Positions 24,868 to 35,597 of a DNA stretch of 50,292 nt are shown in pieces. Positions within the stretch are counted from its first letter, which is position 1, and the number at the start of each line of letters is the position of its first letter. The notes beneath the pieces are model-generated. The model had not been told where the DNA came from. It made no database searches and worked only from the letters and a program-made list of their open reading frames with translations. Where the stretch lies: assembly GCA_945862005.1 (NCBI GenBank), contig CAMAWQ010000002.1:1-50292 (forward strand), written 5' to 3'. The position numbers and the translations under genes are program-made. The DNA is from Hylemonella gracilis (GTDB taxonomy: Bacteria; Pseudomonadota; Gammaproteobacteria; Burkholderiales; Burkholderiaceae_C).

Positions 24868-25629
24868 ATGGAAACAGGCGCAATCACACAGTACGTCGAT
24901 GTGGCTCAGATCGTGCTGTATATGTTTTGGTTATTTTTTGCGGGTCTGATGTATTACCTGTTGCGGGAAAACCACCGCGAGGGTTATCCCATGGACTCTG
25001 GCCGTGACAACGGTCCGAAGATTGAAGGCTGGCCCGCTGTGCCAGAACCTAAGACCTTCAAAATGGCCAACGGACACACTTATCTTTCGCCCGACTTGTC
25101 ACGCGCAGATGGCAGCTACTCGGCCCAGCCCATACACGGCTGGAATGGCGCCCCACTTGAACCTGTGGGCGATCCTCTGCTTGCGGGCGTGGGCCCAGGG
25201 GCTTGGGCTGCACGTGCCGATGAACCCGACACCATGCTCGAAGGCGGCGCCAAAATTATTCCTCTGCGTTTTGCAGCCGAGCATGGCGTGGCCTCGCAAG
25301 ACACAGACCCCCGCGGCTTAACCGTCACCGGGGCAGACGGACAAGAGGCTGGCACGGTGGCGGACCTGTGGATCGACCAAATGGAAATGGTGTTTCGCTA
25401 CCTTGAAGTCAAGCTGGCTTCAGGTGAGGTGGTGTTGTTGCCCATGACGTTTGCCGATATCAGCCGCCATGGCGTGCATGTGGTGGCCATACTGGCGGCG
25501 CAATTTGCGAACGTGCCTAAAACCAAATCGCAGTACCAAATCACCATGCTGGAAGAAGAAAAAATTTCGGCCTATTACGGCGCAGGCACTTTGTATGCCA
25601 CACCCGCACGTCAGGAGCCCCTGCTGTGA
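24868..25629 (+). CDS. puhA: Photosynthetic reaction center H subunit
   Basis: ITQYVDVAQIVLYMFWLFFAGLMYYLLRENHREGYPM. Confidence 0.98.
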   Translation: METGAITQYVDVAQIVLYMFWLFFAGLMYYLLRENHREGYPMDSGRDNGPKIEGWPAVPEPKTFKMANGHTYLSPDLSRADGSYSAQPIHGWNGAPLEPVGDPLLAGVGPGAWAARADEPDTMLEGGAKIIPLRFAAEHGVASQDTDPRGLTVTGADGQEAGTVADLWIDQMEMVFRYLEVKLASGEVVLLPMTFADISRHGVHVVAILAAQFANVPKTKSQYQITMLEEEKISAYYGAGTLYATPARQEPLL

Positions 25630-26300
25630 ACCCAAGCGCCGAATACGAATTTGAAGCCGCACCGGGCCTGCCAGAAAAGCTGCCCAATGGGGAGCACATC
25701 ATTTGGCAAGGCGCGCCGGACTGGAAACAACTGGCTTTACAGGCCTTTCATGTGCGTATCGTTTCAATTTACTTTGCCTTGATGCTGGCTATTCAACTCT
25801 TCAATGCTTGGGATTCGGGCCAGCCCTTGGCTACATGGGTGGGTTCTTTGTTGACAAGCTTGGGACTGTCCTTGTGTGCACTGGCGCTGCTTGCTGGCTG
25901 CGCTTGGTTGAGCAGCCGCGAAACGCTCTACACCATCACGAACAAACGGGTGGTGATGCGCATTGGCATTGTGCTGACGGTCACCTTCAATTTGCCTTTT
26001 GCACGCATCACGGGGGCATCTGTTAAAGCCTTAAAGGGCAGCACCGGAGATTTGGCCTTGGCTTTGAACAACGAAGACCAGATTGGTTACTTTCACCTCA
26101 TGCCTCATGCACGGCCTTGGCATCTGCGTCAACCCCAACCTGCTCTGCGCTGCGTTCCTGAAGTGGCGCAAGTGGGCGCACTGTTACAACAGGCTTGGCA
26201 AGCGGCTAACCCACAAGCCCGTGCCGTGGCGAACGAAGTCATGACCCAAGACACTTCTGCACCCGCAACGCCAACACGTTGGGTCACCGCCAACACTTAA
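25626..26300 (+). CDS. puhB: Photosynthetic complex putative assembly protein PuhB
   Basis: EKLPNGEHIIWQGAPDWKQLALQAFHVR; follows puhA. Confidence 0.93.
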   Translation: MNPSAEYEFEAAPGLPEKLPNGEHIIWQGAPDWKQLALQAFHVRIVSIYFALMLAIQLFNAWDSGQPLATWVGSLLTSLGLSLCALALLAGCAWLSSRETLYTITNKRVVMRIGIVLTVTFNLPFARITGASVKALKGSTGDLALALNNEDQIGYFHLMPHARPWHLRQPQPALRCVPEVAQVGALLQQAWQAANPQARAVANEVMTQDTSAPATPTRWVTANT

Positions 26301-26312
26301 CAGTCTTTCAGC

Positions 26313-26768
26313 ATGAACCACTCCAGCCATCATCACGAACCTCCCACCACCTGGCCTGTGAGCTGGCTCTTGAGTGCCATGGCCTTGGTGCTGGTGGCGG
26401 TCGCTTGGATGCAATGGAGCCAGAAAGACGCCTCTCAAGAGGCCTTAGCGCCACAGTGGCAACGCCAGTTGGTGTTTGCGGATTCGCCTGATGGCGATAT
26501 TTTGGTGAAAGATTTTCCTCAAGGGGCGGTCATTGCGCGCTTTGAAGGAGAGCAAGGGTTTATCCGTGGCACCTTAAGGGCGATGGCCCGGGAGCGCAGG
26601 AGCCGAAACCTGGGGTCGGAGCTGCCCTTTGAATTGGTGGCCCACAGCCAAGGTCGCCTCACGCTCATAGACCCTTCAACCCAGTACCGAATTGACCTTG
26701 AATCTTTTGGACCCACGCAAATGGCCAAGTTTGCCCAGTTGCGTGACGCCCAAGCCATCACCCCCTAA
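26313..26768 (+). CDS. puhC: Photosynthetic complex assembly protein PuhC
   Basis: Single TM plus IARFEGEQGFIRGTLRAMARERR; position after puhB. Confidence 0.9.
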   Translation: MNHSSHHHEPPTTWPVSWLLSAMALVLVAVAWMQWSQKDASQEALAPQWQRQLVFADSPDGDILVKDFPQGAVIARFEGEQGFIRGTLRAMARERRSRNLGSELPFELVAHSQGRLTLIDPSTQYRIDLESFGPTQMAKFAQLRDAQAITP

Positions 26769-26783
26769 AGCTAGGAGCCTGAT

Positions 26784-27863
26784 ATGTCCACCCTAACCGC
26801 CACGATTGAAACCGCCGAAGACGCCAATAAAAAGGCCGTTCAGGACTCCATGGTGAGTCCGCGCTTTTACACCACCGATTTCAACGCCATGGACCGCATT
26901 GATGTGAGTGCCCTGCGTGCCGAGTGGGATGCCATGCTGCTGGAATACGAAGGTGACAACAACCACGACCACTTTCAGCGTGACGAGCGGTTTGCCGAAG
27001 AAGTGGCCCAAACTATGCCCAAGCTGTCGCCTGAAATGCGTCAGGAATTTATAGACTTTTTGGTCAGCTCCCTCACGTCAGAGTTTTCAGGTTGTATTTT
27101 GTACAACGAAATTCGCAAAAACGTGACCAATCCAGATATCAAGCAGCTCATGACTTACATGGCGCGTGATGAATCTCGGCATGCGGGCTTTATCAACCAG
27201 TCATTGCGCGACTTCAATTTGGGCATTGACTTGGGTGACCTTAAGCGCACCAAGGCTTACACGTTCTTTAAGCCCAAGTTCATTTTTTACGCGACCTATT
27301 TGTCTGAAAAAATTGGCTACGCGCGCTACATCACCATTTACCGTCAACTCGAGCGCAACCCCGACAAACGGTTCCACCCTATCTTCAGATGGTTTGAGCG
27401 CTGGTGCAATGATGAGTTTCGCCATGGCGAATCTTTTGCCCTCATCATGCGTGCCAACCCGCATTTGTTGCGCGGCCTGAACTTGTATTGGATCCGCTTT
27501 TTCTTATTGGCGGTGTACGCCACCATGTATGTACGCGACCATACCCGCCCCATGCTCCACGAGGCTATGGGCTTGCACTCCACCGAATACGACTATGCGG
27601 TGTTTCGCATGACCAACGAGATCACCAAGCAGGTGTTTCCTGTTGCGCTGGACATTGATCACCCCGCCTTCAGAGCCGGCTTAACTCAACTCTTTGAAGT
27701 CTCCCAAGCCTTTGATGCCGCTCGTCAGCGTGGCGGCGTGGTCGGCAAAGTGCTTCAAGGCTGGCAAGCCCTGCGCGGCCTTTACACCTTTGGACGCTTG
27801 TACTTCTTGCCCGTGGTGTCCCAGCCCTTAACGTCCGAAATTCGAATGCAGCCTGCTTGGTAA
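26784..27863 (+). CDS. acsF: Aerobic Mg-protoporphyrin IX monomethyl ester (oxidative) cyclase
   Basis: Diiron motifs ([30 protein letters not shown]). Confidence 0.97.
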   Translation: MSTLTATIETAEDANKKAVQDSMVSPRFYTTDFNAMDRIDVSALRAEWDAMLLEYEGDNNHDHFQRDERFAEEVAQTMPKLSPEMRQEFIDFLVSSLTSEFSGCILYNEIRKNVTNPDIKQLMTYMARDESRHAGFINQSLRDFNLGIDLGDLKRTKAYTFFKPKFIFYATYLSEKIGYARYITIYRQLERNPDKRFHPIFRWFERWCNDEFRHGESFALIMRANPHLLRGLNLYWIRFFLLAVYATMYVRDHTRPMLHEAMGLHSTEYDYAVFRMTNEITKQVFPVALDIDHPAFRAGLTQLFEVSQAFDAARQRGGVVGKVLQGWQALRGLYTFGRLYFLPVVSQPLTSEIRMQPAW

Positions 27864-27873
27864 AGAACCTTTT

Positions 27874-28659
27874 ATGTCATTGGAAACATTAGCTGCAGCA
27901 GGATTTGCCCTATGGTGCTGGTGGTTAGGCACCGGGGTCATCCTGTGGCTGGACCGGTTGCACCCCAGCACCTTCAACCGCAGCTTGGCTGGTTGGACGG
28001 TGCTGTTGGCTTTGAGCTTTTGGGGGGTTTGGCAAAGCATGTCCGAGAACAGTGTGTTCAATGCCTACTTGGGTTTTGGATCGGTGATTGTGATGTGGGG
28101 TTGGCACGAGCTGGCGTTTTTAACGGGGCGTTTGACGGGTCCTAGAACCACCCCCTTGGATGCCGGCACTTCAGAACTTCAACGATTTAAGCAGTCGGTA
28201 GGTGTGGTGATTCACCATGAACTGGCCCTGCTTTTGAACTTTGGCCTGTTGTGTCTGATGCAAATAGACCAGCCCAACCACGTGGCCTTGTGTACCTTTG
28301 CTTTGCTGTGGTGCATGCGCGTGAGCGCCAAAATGAACTTGTACTTTGGCGTGCGCCACAACGGCGCGCAGTACCTGCCAGCGCATTTGTTGTACTTGGG
28401 AAGCTACTTTCGCATTCGCTCCATGACGCCTTGGTTTGTGCTGTCCATGTTGGCAGCATGCCTGGCTTGGGCTTGGATGTTGTGGCGTGCGCAGCAAGGC
28501 TTGGTGGAAGTCACCACCGGCTGGGTGCTGCTGGCCAGCCTGCTGGGCTTAGCCATCGTAGAGCACGCCATGATGGTCTTGCCCTGGCCCATGGAAAAAC
28601 TTTGGGGCTGGGCACTGGGTCAAACGGTGAGCGCTAAACCTGCGAATGCTTCTTCATGA
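27874..28659 (+). CDS. puhE: Putative photosynthetic complex assembly protein PuhE
   Basis: Membrane protein (LNFGLLCLMQIDQPNHVALCTFALLWCMRVSAKMNLYFGVRH) after acsF. Confidence 0.88.
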   Translation: MSLETLAAAGFALWCWWLGTGVILWLDRLHPSTFNRSLAGWTVLLALSFWGVWQSMSENSVFNAYLGFGSVIVMWGWHELAFLTGRLTGPRTTPLDAGTSELQRFKQSVGVVIHHELALLLNFGLLCLMQIDQPNHVALCTFALLWCMRVSAKMNLYFGVRHNGAQYLPAHLLYLGSYFRIRSMTPWFVLSMLAACLAWAWMLWRAQQGLVEVTTGWVLLASLLGLAIVEHAMMVLPWPMEKLWGWALGQTVSAKPANASS

Positions 28660-30200
28660 ATGCCCATACCCCCTACAACTATTTAGCGGAGCCCTCGGCT
28701 ATGACGTTTCCTAAGTCCGCGCCTATTGCGGTGGTGATTGGCAGCGGCTTTGGGGGCTTGGCTGCGGCCATTCGCCTGAGCGTTCAGGGCTACTGCGTCA
28801 AGGTACTCGAAAAGCTCGACAAGCCAGGAGGCCGTGCTTATGTGTACGAGCAAGACGGCTTTACCTTTGATGCAGGCCCCACCATCATCACTGCACCATT
28901 TTTGCTTGAGGAGTTATGGACCCTTTGTGGCAAACGCTTTGCAGATGACATAGATCTGCGCCCCATGGATCCGTTTTATCGAATCCGGTTTCATGACGGC
29001 ACACACTTCGATTACAGCGGCGACCCCCAAGCCATGTTGGAAGAAGTGGCCCGCTTCAGCCCCGAGGACATTGACGGCTACCACCGGTTTTTAGAGGACG
29101 CGGAGCGTTGCAGGCGCTTGGGCTTTGAAGGTTTAGGCTCTATTGCCTTTGACACTTTAATGGACCTCATTAAGGCCATTCCGTCTTTTGCCCGCATGGG
29201 CGCATGGCGCAGCATCTATACGCTGGTAGCCAAGCACCTCAAAAACGACAAGCTTCGAATTGTGATGAGCTTTCACCCCTTGCTGATTGGGGGCAACCCG
29301 TTTTCAGTCACATGTGCATATGCCTTGATTAATTCTTTAGAGCGCACTTGGGGTGTGCACTCCGCCATGGGCGGCACGGGCGCCATTGTGAAAGGGCTAG
29401 TGAACCTGCTGCAGGAGCGCGGGGTGAATATTCGCCTGAATGCTCCGGTGACCCGAATTGAAGTTCAAAACGGTCGTACCACTGGCGTCACCCTAAGTAA
29501 TGGCGAATTTATAGCGGCCGACATCGTGGTGTCCAATGCCGACACCGCTTGGACCTACAAGCATTTGGTGGCCCCAGAACACCGGCACCAATGGACTGAC
29601 CGCAAAATTGACAAGGGTCGCTATTCCATGGGCTTGTTTGTTTGGTACTTTGGTACCAACCGCACCTTCCCTGACATACCGCACCACATGATGGTGCTGG
29701 GACCACGCTACAAAGAGTTACTGCGCGATATTTTTAAGCGGCACCATCTGTCTGAAGACTTCAGCCTTTATTTGCACCGCCCTACTGCCACCGACCCTGC
29801 TTTGGCGCCTGAGGGATGTGACACGTTTTACGTGCTTTCCCCCGTGCCCCACTTGGATAGCGGCACCGACTGGGCCCTGCATGCTGAAACCTACCGGGCC
29901 GCCATTTGTGCGGAGTTAGAGCGCACGGTATTGCCCAATTTGAGTCAGCACATTGTGACTTCTAAGGTCAACACGCCTCAAGACTTTCATGATCGCTTGT
30001 GGTCCTTTAAGGGCGCAGGGTTTGGACTGGAGCCCTTGTTGCTTCAGAGCGCATGGTTCAGGCCGCACAACCGCAGTGAGGATGTGCAAGGTTTGTTTAT
30101 GGTCGGCGCTGGCACCCATCCAGGTGCGGGTGTGCCCGGTGTATTGATGTCAGCCAAAGCGCTTGAAACGGTGGTGCCTCATGTCGACTCCTTCGTCTAG
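28656..30200 (+). CDS. crtI: Phytoene desaturase
   Basis: Dinucleotide motif VVIGSGFGGLAAAIRLSVQGYCVKVLEKLDKPGGRAYVYEQDGFTFDAGPTIITAPFLLEEL. Confidence 0.97.
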   Translation: MNAHTPYNYLAEPSAMTFPKSAPIAVVIGSGFGGLAAAIRLSVQGYCVKVLEKLDKPGGRAYVYEQDGFTFDAGPTIITAPFLLEELWTLCGKRFADDIDLRPMDPFYRIRFHDGTHFDYSGDPQAMLEEVARFSPEDIDGYHRFLEDAERCRRLGFEGLGSIAFDTLMDLIKAIPSFARMGAWRSIYTLVAKHLKNDKLRIVMSFHPLLIGGNPFSVTCAYALINSLERTWGVHSAMGGTGAIVKGLVNLLQERGVNIRLNAPVTRIEVQNGRTTGVTLSNGEFIAADIVVSNADTAWTYKHLVAPEHRHQWTDRKIDKGRYSMGLFVWYFGTNRTFPDIPHHMMVLGPRYKELLRDIFKRHHLSEDFSLYLHRPTATDPALAPEGCDTFYVLSPVPHLDSGTDWALHAETYRAAICAELERTVLPNLSQHIVTSKVNTPQDFHDRLWSFKGAGFGLEPLLLQSAWFRPHNRSEDVQGLFMVGAGTHPGAGVPGVLMSAKALETVVPHVDSFV

Positions 30201-31275
30201 TACCTTGAGTACCTCTGCTACCGAATTGGATTTAGAGTCGTGCGTCGGCATGATGCGCGCAGGCTCGAAAACATTTTTTGCAGCCAGCCGCCTGCTCCCC
30301 CAACGCATGAGGGCAGCGTCTGTGGCCTTGTATGCGTTTTGTAGGGTTGCCGACGATTTGGTAGACGGCGCTGAATATTCTCCGACGCAAAGTCTCAAAC
30401 TGTTGCACCATCGGCTTGACCGGGTGTACCAAGGTCAACCCACCGAAGCCATTGAAGACCAAGCTTTGGCTTTGGTGGTGCAGCAGTACCAGCTGCCCCG
30501 TTTGTTACTAGACGGTTTGCTTGAGGGTTTTGCATGGGATGCCGAGGGTCGCCGTTACGACACCCTAGAGCAACTCCACAGCTACGCCGCACGTGTGGCC
30601 GGAACAGTGGGCGGCATGATGTGTTGGATCATGGGCATTCGCCACCCCGTGGCCTTGGCCCGGGCTTGCGAATTGGGTGTGGCCATGCAACTGACCAACA
30701 TTGCCCGCGATGTGGGCGATGACGCCCGCATGGGACGCATCTATCTGCCCTACGCTTGGTTGCAGGAAGCAGGCATTACGCCCCAGGAGTGGCTGCAACA
30801 ACCTGAGTGCACCCCTGCCCTGCAGTCGGTGGTGAGCCGCTTACTTGACGAAGCTGACCGCTTGTACGAGCAGGCCAGCGCAGGCATTGCCAATTTGCCT
30901 AAAGACTGTCGCCCTGCGATTTTGGCGGCACGTTTGATCTATGCCGAAATTGGCCATCAGCTTCGCCGCAATGGGCTGAACTCTGTGGACCACAGGGCCG
31001 TGGTGGGCACGCCCACCAAGCTTATGCTGCTCGGCCAATCTCATTTATCTGCCGCTTGGATCAAGCCAGCCGAACACCCTCCCAAGCCCCTAGATGCCAT
31101 TGCCTATTTAGTAGATGGGTGTGTGGCTCAAGTGGCTTGTGAAACCGCACATGCACCAAGCACTGCGACCAGCTCTAGGTCTGCAGTGGACAAAATTGAA
31201 TGGATGCTGGTGCTGTTTGAGCGCCTAGCTCACGAACGCCGCGACGCTATGGAAGCGCCTCGGGTTTTGCACTAA
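30181..31275 (+). CDS. crtB: Phytoene synthase
   Basis: YAFCRVADDLVDG and LTNIARDVGDDARMGRIYLP motifs; start 30181 likely. Confidence 0.96.
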   Translation: MSTPSSSTLSTSATELDLESCVGMMRAGSKTFFAASRLLPQRMRAASVALYAFCRVADDLVDGAEYSPTQSLKLLHHRLDRVYQGQPTEAIEDQALALVVQQYQLPRLLLDGLLEGFAWDAEGRRYDTLEQLHSYAARVAGTVGGMMCWIMGIRHPVALARACELGVAMQLTNIARDVGDDARMGRIYLPYAWLQEAGITPQEWLQQPECTPALQSVVSRLLDEADRLYEQASAGIANLPKDCRPAILAARLIYAEIGHQLRRNGLNSVDHRAVVGTPTKLMLLGQSHLSAAWIKPAEHPPKPLDAIAYLVDGCVAQVACETAHAPSTATSSRSAVDKIEWMLVLFERLAHERRDAMEAPRVLH

Positions 31276-32132
31276 AAAGGCTTTTCACCCAAGACAGTGA
31301 TACGTCTGAGCTTTCTTCTTTCGCTCGAATCAAAGTCGCTTCGAGCATGGAGAGTGCATCTGTTGTCCCAAATAATGATGTCTCCAACAGTCCACTTGTG
31401 GGCATAGGTAAATTCAGCCTGCTCGGCATGGTCGAACAAGAAATTTAATATGTCGTTGCTCTCATTTATGGGTAAGCCAATGATGTGATCGGTCATTAAG
31501 CGGTTCACGTACAAAGCTTTACGCTTCGTTACCGGATGGGTACGAAATACCGGGTGGGCAAAGTGTTTAACACCTTCCGCAATTTTAGATCCTCGCTTGG
31601 TACCGCTTGCTTCGTAGTCGTATACATTGACTGCCATTAACCCCTCAAGTTTGATTTTCAGCTCAGAGGGTAGCGTTTCGTAAGCTTTGTACATATTCGA
31701 AAAAATGGTGTCGCCACCCTTTTTAGGAATCTCCATGGCATAAAGCATTGTGGCCATGGCGGGTTTTTCTACATAACATTGGTCTGAGTGAAAATACATC
31801 TCACCATCGGGCAAGGCGCCAATTAGTGCTCCATTTTCCTTGATGTTAGATATATACATAACGGAGGGGTGTCTGCCTCCCCCGGTATGTTTATTCAGAA
31901 CACTGCCAAGCACACCAAACTGCTCACAAAACCTGACTTGATCGTCTTCTTCCAAACGTTGCCCGCGAATTAAAAGGATCAGACCGTCATGCCAGGCCTG
32001 TTGAATACGATTGAATTTTTCATGATCCAGTGGCTCTGATAAGTCAACGCCACAAATTTCCATACCCAGCGCAGCGGAAACAGGCCTAATTTGAATATCG
32101 GCAACATTTGTATGTTCCATATGTACATCCAA
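31272..32132 (-). CDS. TauD/TfdA-family Fe(II)/2-oxoglutarate dioxygenase
   Basis: FHSDQCY (HxD), WDNRCTLHAR distal His; TauD fold sequence. Start may be 32120. Confidence 0.9.
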   Translation of the reverse strand: MDVHMEHTNVADIQIRPVSAALGMEICGVDLSEPLDHEKFNRIQQAWHDGLILLIRGQRLEEDDQVRFCEQFGVLGSVLNKHTGGGRHPSVMYISNIKENGALIGALPDGEMYFHSDQCYVEKPAMATMLYAMEIPKKGGDTIFSNMYKAYETLPSELKIKLEGLMAVNVYDYEASGTKRGSKIAEGVKHFAHPVFRTHPVTKRKALYVNRLMTDHIIGLPINESNDILNFLFDHAEQAEFTYAHKWTVGDIIIWDNRCTLHARSDFDSSERRKLRRITVLGEKPF

Positions 32133-32213
32133 GGCTTTAGTTAAGGAAAAAGAGATGGGTTAGGGTTGAGTTAAAAACCTTTGAGCCCGTCAGTAAGATG
32201 GGGGTTACGTGTT

Positions 32214-33104
32214 TTAGCATTCGTAGCGCTTGGCAGCTTCCATCAAAACGGGAGTACCAATCATTTCATTTAGGCCATCAAAGTCAAGCATCTTTTGTTG
32301 CCATGGGGCTGTGCTTTGATGTTTGCGTAAGCTGGCGTAGTAACCTTGAAGTGTGTGAGCGACTGCACGCGCAGTTCCACCAGGAAAGATCACAATACTA
32401 AAACCACGCTGCCCCAGTTCATCCACTGTCTGGAGGGGGGACTTACCACCTTCAACCATATTGGCAAGCAGCGGCACCCTATTGGCAAAGCGGGAGCAGG
32501 CATCATCCATTTGCTGTGGTGTGCGAAGCGCTTCGATAAATAGAGCATCTACGCCACAGTTCAGGTACTCCTCGGCCCGATCCATAGCTGCGTCCATACC
32601 CTCGACGGCAACAGCATCCGTGCGAGCAAGAATTAAAGTGTCAGCGCTATGTCTGGCGTCAAGCGCAGCGCGCAGTTTGCCGCACATCTCACTGGTTGCA
32701 ACTACAGTTTTACCGTCTAAGTGACCACAGCGTTTAGGGAAAGTCTGATCTTCAATTTGAATCATGGCAGCGCCTAAACGCTCAAATCCACGAACTGTGC
32801 GTTGAACGTTAACAACATTACCAAAACCTGTATCAGCATCCACAATCACTGGAATGGCAACTCTATCTGTTATGCGAGCTAGTGTGTCTTCGACCTCAGT
32901 AAATGTGGTGAGTCCAACGTCTGAGCGACCAAGACGGGTGTATGCAATTGAAGCTCCCGAAAGATAAATTGCTTCAAAACCCTCCTGCTCAGCAACTAAG
33001 GCTGTCATCGCATCGTAAACGCCTGGAGCCAATACAGCGGACTGCTCAGTGAGCCGAGTTTTAAAAGAAGGCATGAGTATTGGCTTTAAGTTGTAAAACA
33101 ACAA
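32214..33104 (-). CDS. Isocitrate lyase/PEP mutase-superfamily C-C lyase
   Basis: PGVYDAMTALVAEQEGFEAIYLSG, DADTGFGN, FPKRCGH lyase signature (methylisocitrate/dimethylmalate lyase-like). Confidence 0.9.
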   Translation of the reverse strand: MLFYNLKPILMPSFKTRLTEQSAVLAPGVYDAMTALVAEQEGFEAIYLSGASIAYTRLGRSDVGLTTFTEVEDTLARITDRVAIPVIVDADTGFGNVVNVQRTVRGFERLGAAMIQIEDQTFPKRCGHLDGKTVVATSEMCGKLRAALDARHSADTLILARTDAVAVEGMDAAMDRAEEYLNCGVDALFIEALRTPQQMDDACSRFANRVPLLANMVEGGKSPLQTVDELGQRGFSIVIFPGGTARAVAHTLQGYYASLRKHQSTAPWQQKMLDFDGLNEMIGTPVLMEAAKRYEC

Positions 33105-33114
33105 TAATCATCAC

Positions 33115-34587
33115 TCAAGTTGTGGGCCGGAACAAATACTTGCCTTTAGGCTTGCCAATAACTTGACCGTTCTCATAGATTTTTTCACCCCTAAGATAGG
33201 TGGCTTCAACGCTCGCAGAAAGCTCTAGACCTTCAAAGGGGGTGTAACCCTGAGTGGACGCCGAATCCTTGGCATGTATGGTCCAGGTTTTGGCTGGATT
33301 AACTAGAGCAATATCAGCGTCAAAGCCATGAGCAATATCACCCTTGCTATTGAGCCCATAGCGCTGGGCAGGATTCCAACTTAGCACACGAGCCATATGG
33401 TTGTAACCCATTCCGCGTTTTGTGCCTTCGCTCACAAGAGAAGGCAGTAGGTATTCGGTGCCACCAAATCCACTCTTGGTCATCCATATATTTCCAAAGT
33501 AACGTTTGGCAGATTTCATTTCGTGACGGCAGCATGCGTGGTCACTGACAACCCAGTCCAACTCACCAGCCAGGAGCGCCTCCCATAGAAACTCCACATC
33601 CTCGCGCGGGCGAATGGGCGGATTGACCTTAGCCAAAACTGCTGCTTTACTATGAATATCAAGCATCAGGTGACCAATAGTGACTTCGCGCTTGAAATCA
33701 ATATGTGGAAAGGTTTGAGCCATCATCATCGCGGCCTGAACCGCTTTTCGGGACGACAGGTGAAGAAGATTGATGTTGGGCAAAGCTGTCTCATGAGCTA
33801 GGTAGCTAGCGATAAAAACAGCAAGGCCTTCTGAGTGCTGCGGCCTAGAAGCACTATAGGCTGCCAAACCGCTTAACGATTTATCTTTTTGAACTAGCTC
33901 CGTGTATGCCGTCATGACTTCAGCAGTCTCGCAGTGCAAGGACAGTGAAATTTGCTTAGCACGATCTGGAAACCTCTCTCTCGCTGCCTGAATGCCACGC
34001 ATGATGAACTCGAAGTGAGCGAAATCGTACCGCTCGTCCTCACCGATCATCAAGAAGTCTTTTTGCGAGTTTGAGGCTCCATGCAGGCCGTGCGAGCCAT
34101 AGAACATGAAGATCTTAAAACTGGATACACCGTGCTTTTCAATGAGTTCAGGAATTTCCCGAATGTGCTCACGGTCCATTGGCGCCAGATGAAAACCATA
34201 GTCAACGTGAAATCTACCGCGAGCGATTTTGAGTACTTCAGGATAAAACTTTTTGTAAGGTCCGCCCTTATTCAGGTAGTACTGCCCCGTTCGGAAATAA
34301 TTAAGACTCGAAGTGACACCCCCCATAGCCGCGGCTTTACTTTCGGAGATTGCATCTTCATACAGAGGAGAGTAGATACCACTGTGCATATGCGCATCCA
34401 CTACTCCCGGAAAGGCTAAGGCTCCTTTAGCGTCATCCACTCGCTTAGCTCTACTCACATCAATACCCGGTGCTATCAACGCAAACTTGCCCTCATTGAT
34501 AGCGATATCGCTATCGTGAACGACATTGCCATGAGGACGAACTAGGCGAACATTCTTAATAAGCAAGTCAAATTCGGGTTGATTCAT
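33115..34587 (-). CDS. Dihydropyrimidinase/hydantoinase/dihydroorotase-like amidohydrolase
   Basis: Metal ligands DAHMHSG, SSFKIFM (carboxylysine), LHCET, LLHLSS, VSDHAC. Confidence 0.88.
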   Translation of the reverse strand: MNQPEFDLLIKNVRLVRPHGNVVHDSDIAINEGKFALIAPGIDVSRAKRVDDAKGALAFPGVVDAHMHSGIYSPLYEDAISESKAAAMGGVTSSLNYFRTGQYYLNKGGPYKKFYPEVLKIARGRFHVDYGFHLAPMDREHIREIPELIEKHGVSSFKIFMFYGSHGLHGASNSQKDFLMIGEDERYDFAHFEFIMRGIQAARERFPDRAKQISLSLHCETAEVMTAYTELVQKDKSLSGLAAYSASRPQHSEGLAVFIASYLAHETALPNINLLHLSSRKAVQAAMMMAQTFPHIDFKREVTIGHLMLDIHSKAAVLAKVNPPIRPREDVEFLWEALLAGELDWVVSDHACCRHEMKSAKRYFGNIWMTKSGFGGTEYLLPSLVSEGTKRGMGYNHMARVLSWNPAQRYGLNSKGDIAHGFDADIALVNPAKTWTIHAKDSASTQGYTPFEGLELSASVEATYLRGEKIYENGQVIGKPKGKYLFRPTT

Positions 34588-34604
34588 AAAAGTGCCAGCT
34601 TTAT

Positions 34605-35597
34605 TCAGTCAATGTTGATGCGATTAGCCTTGATAACAGGGGCCCACTTTCGATTTTCAGCTTGAATAAAGCCCACGTAGTCTGCACCAACCAAAGGTAG
34701 AGGAGTCATCCCCAACTCGATAAGTCGAGATTGAATCTCGGGAATATTGACAATGGCTTGTACTTCCCGTTGGAGCCGCAGTGTGATATCAATCGGCAAA
34801 CGCGCCGGTGCCGAAATACCGAACCACGCCCCACCCGTGACACCAGGCAAGATTTCATTAAGTGTTGGAACATCTGGAAAGGAGGTACTTCGTTTTTCGC
34901 CGCTGACCGACAACAGTCGCATCTTGCCCCCCCTTACGTAACCTGTGGCAGTAACTAAGCTTTCAAACATGCCATCCAATTGACCACCAAGCAAATCGTT
35001 AATAGCTGGGGCTGAACCCTTGTAGGGCACATGGACCATGTCAATACCTGCCGCCAACTTGAGCAACTCCCCCGTAAGAAAACCTGAACTACCTACCCCG
35101 GCCGAGGCGTAGTTGAAAGCCCCCGGCTTTGAGCGCGCTATAGCTATGAAATCAAGCATTGTTTTGGCGGGGTGATCGCTACGCACAACAAATCCATTAG
35201 CGAAGGTTCCCAGCAAGGAGATATGGGTAAAGTCCTTGACGGGTTCATAAGGCATTGTGCTTCGCATCAATGGGCCAGGAGCAATAGCTGGATTGGCAGC
35301 GACAACCAAGGTATAGCCATCTGGGGCCGCTTTTGCAACGCTATCTGTACCCAAAAGCGAACCTACGCCGGGCCGGTTTTCGACCACTACGGCAACATTA
35401 AGAGCCTCCGCAAGGCGCTGACTGAACATGCGGGCAATGACATCTGTAGAGCCGCCAGCTGGAAATGGCACTACAAGCCTAATTGGACGAACTGGATAAG
35501 CCTGAGCAAGAGCGAGCTTGGAATATGTAAACACATTACCAACTAGCGCAAACGACAAGCCATTTAGTACTTTACGACGTGTAAACTTGTTCAACAT
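34605..35597 (-). CDS. Tripartite tricarboxylate transporter (Bug) substrate-binding protein with Tat-like signal
   Basis: YPVRPIRLVVPFPAGGSTDVIARMF; TRRKVLNGL leader. Confidence 0.92.
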   Translation of the reverse strand: MLNKFTRRKVLNGLSFALVGNVFTYSKLALAQAYPVRPIRLVVPFPAGGSTDVIARMFSQRLAEALNVAVVVENRPGVGSLLGTDSVAKAAPDGYTLVVAANPAIAPGPLMRSTMPYEPVKDFTHISLLGTFANGFVVRSDHPAKTMLDFIAIARSKPGAFNYASAGVGSSGFLTGELLKLAAGIDMVHVPYKGSAPAINDLLGGQLDGMFESLVTATGYVRGGKMRLLSVSGEKRSTSFPDVPTLNEILPGVTGGAWFGISAPARLPIDITLRLQREVQAIVNIPEIQSRLIELGMTPLPLVGADYVGFIQAENRKWAPVIKANRINID

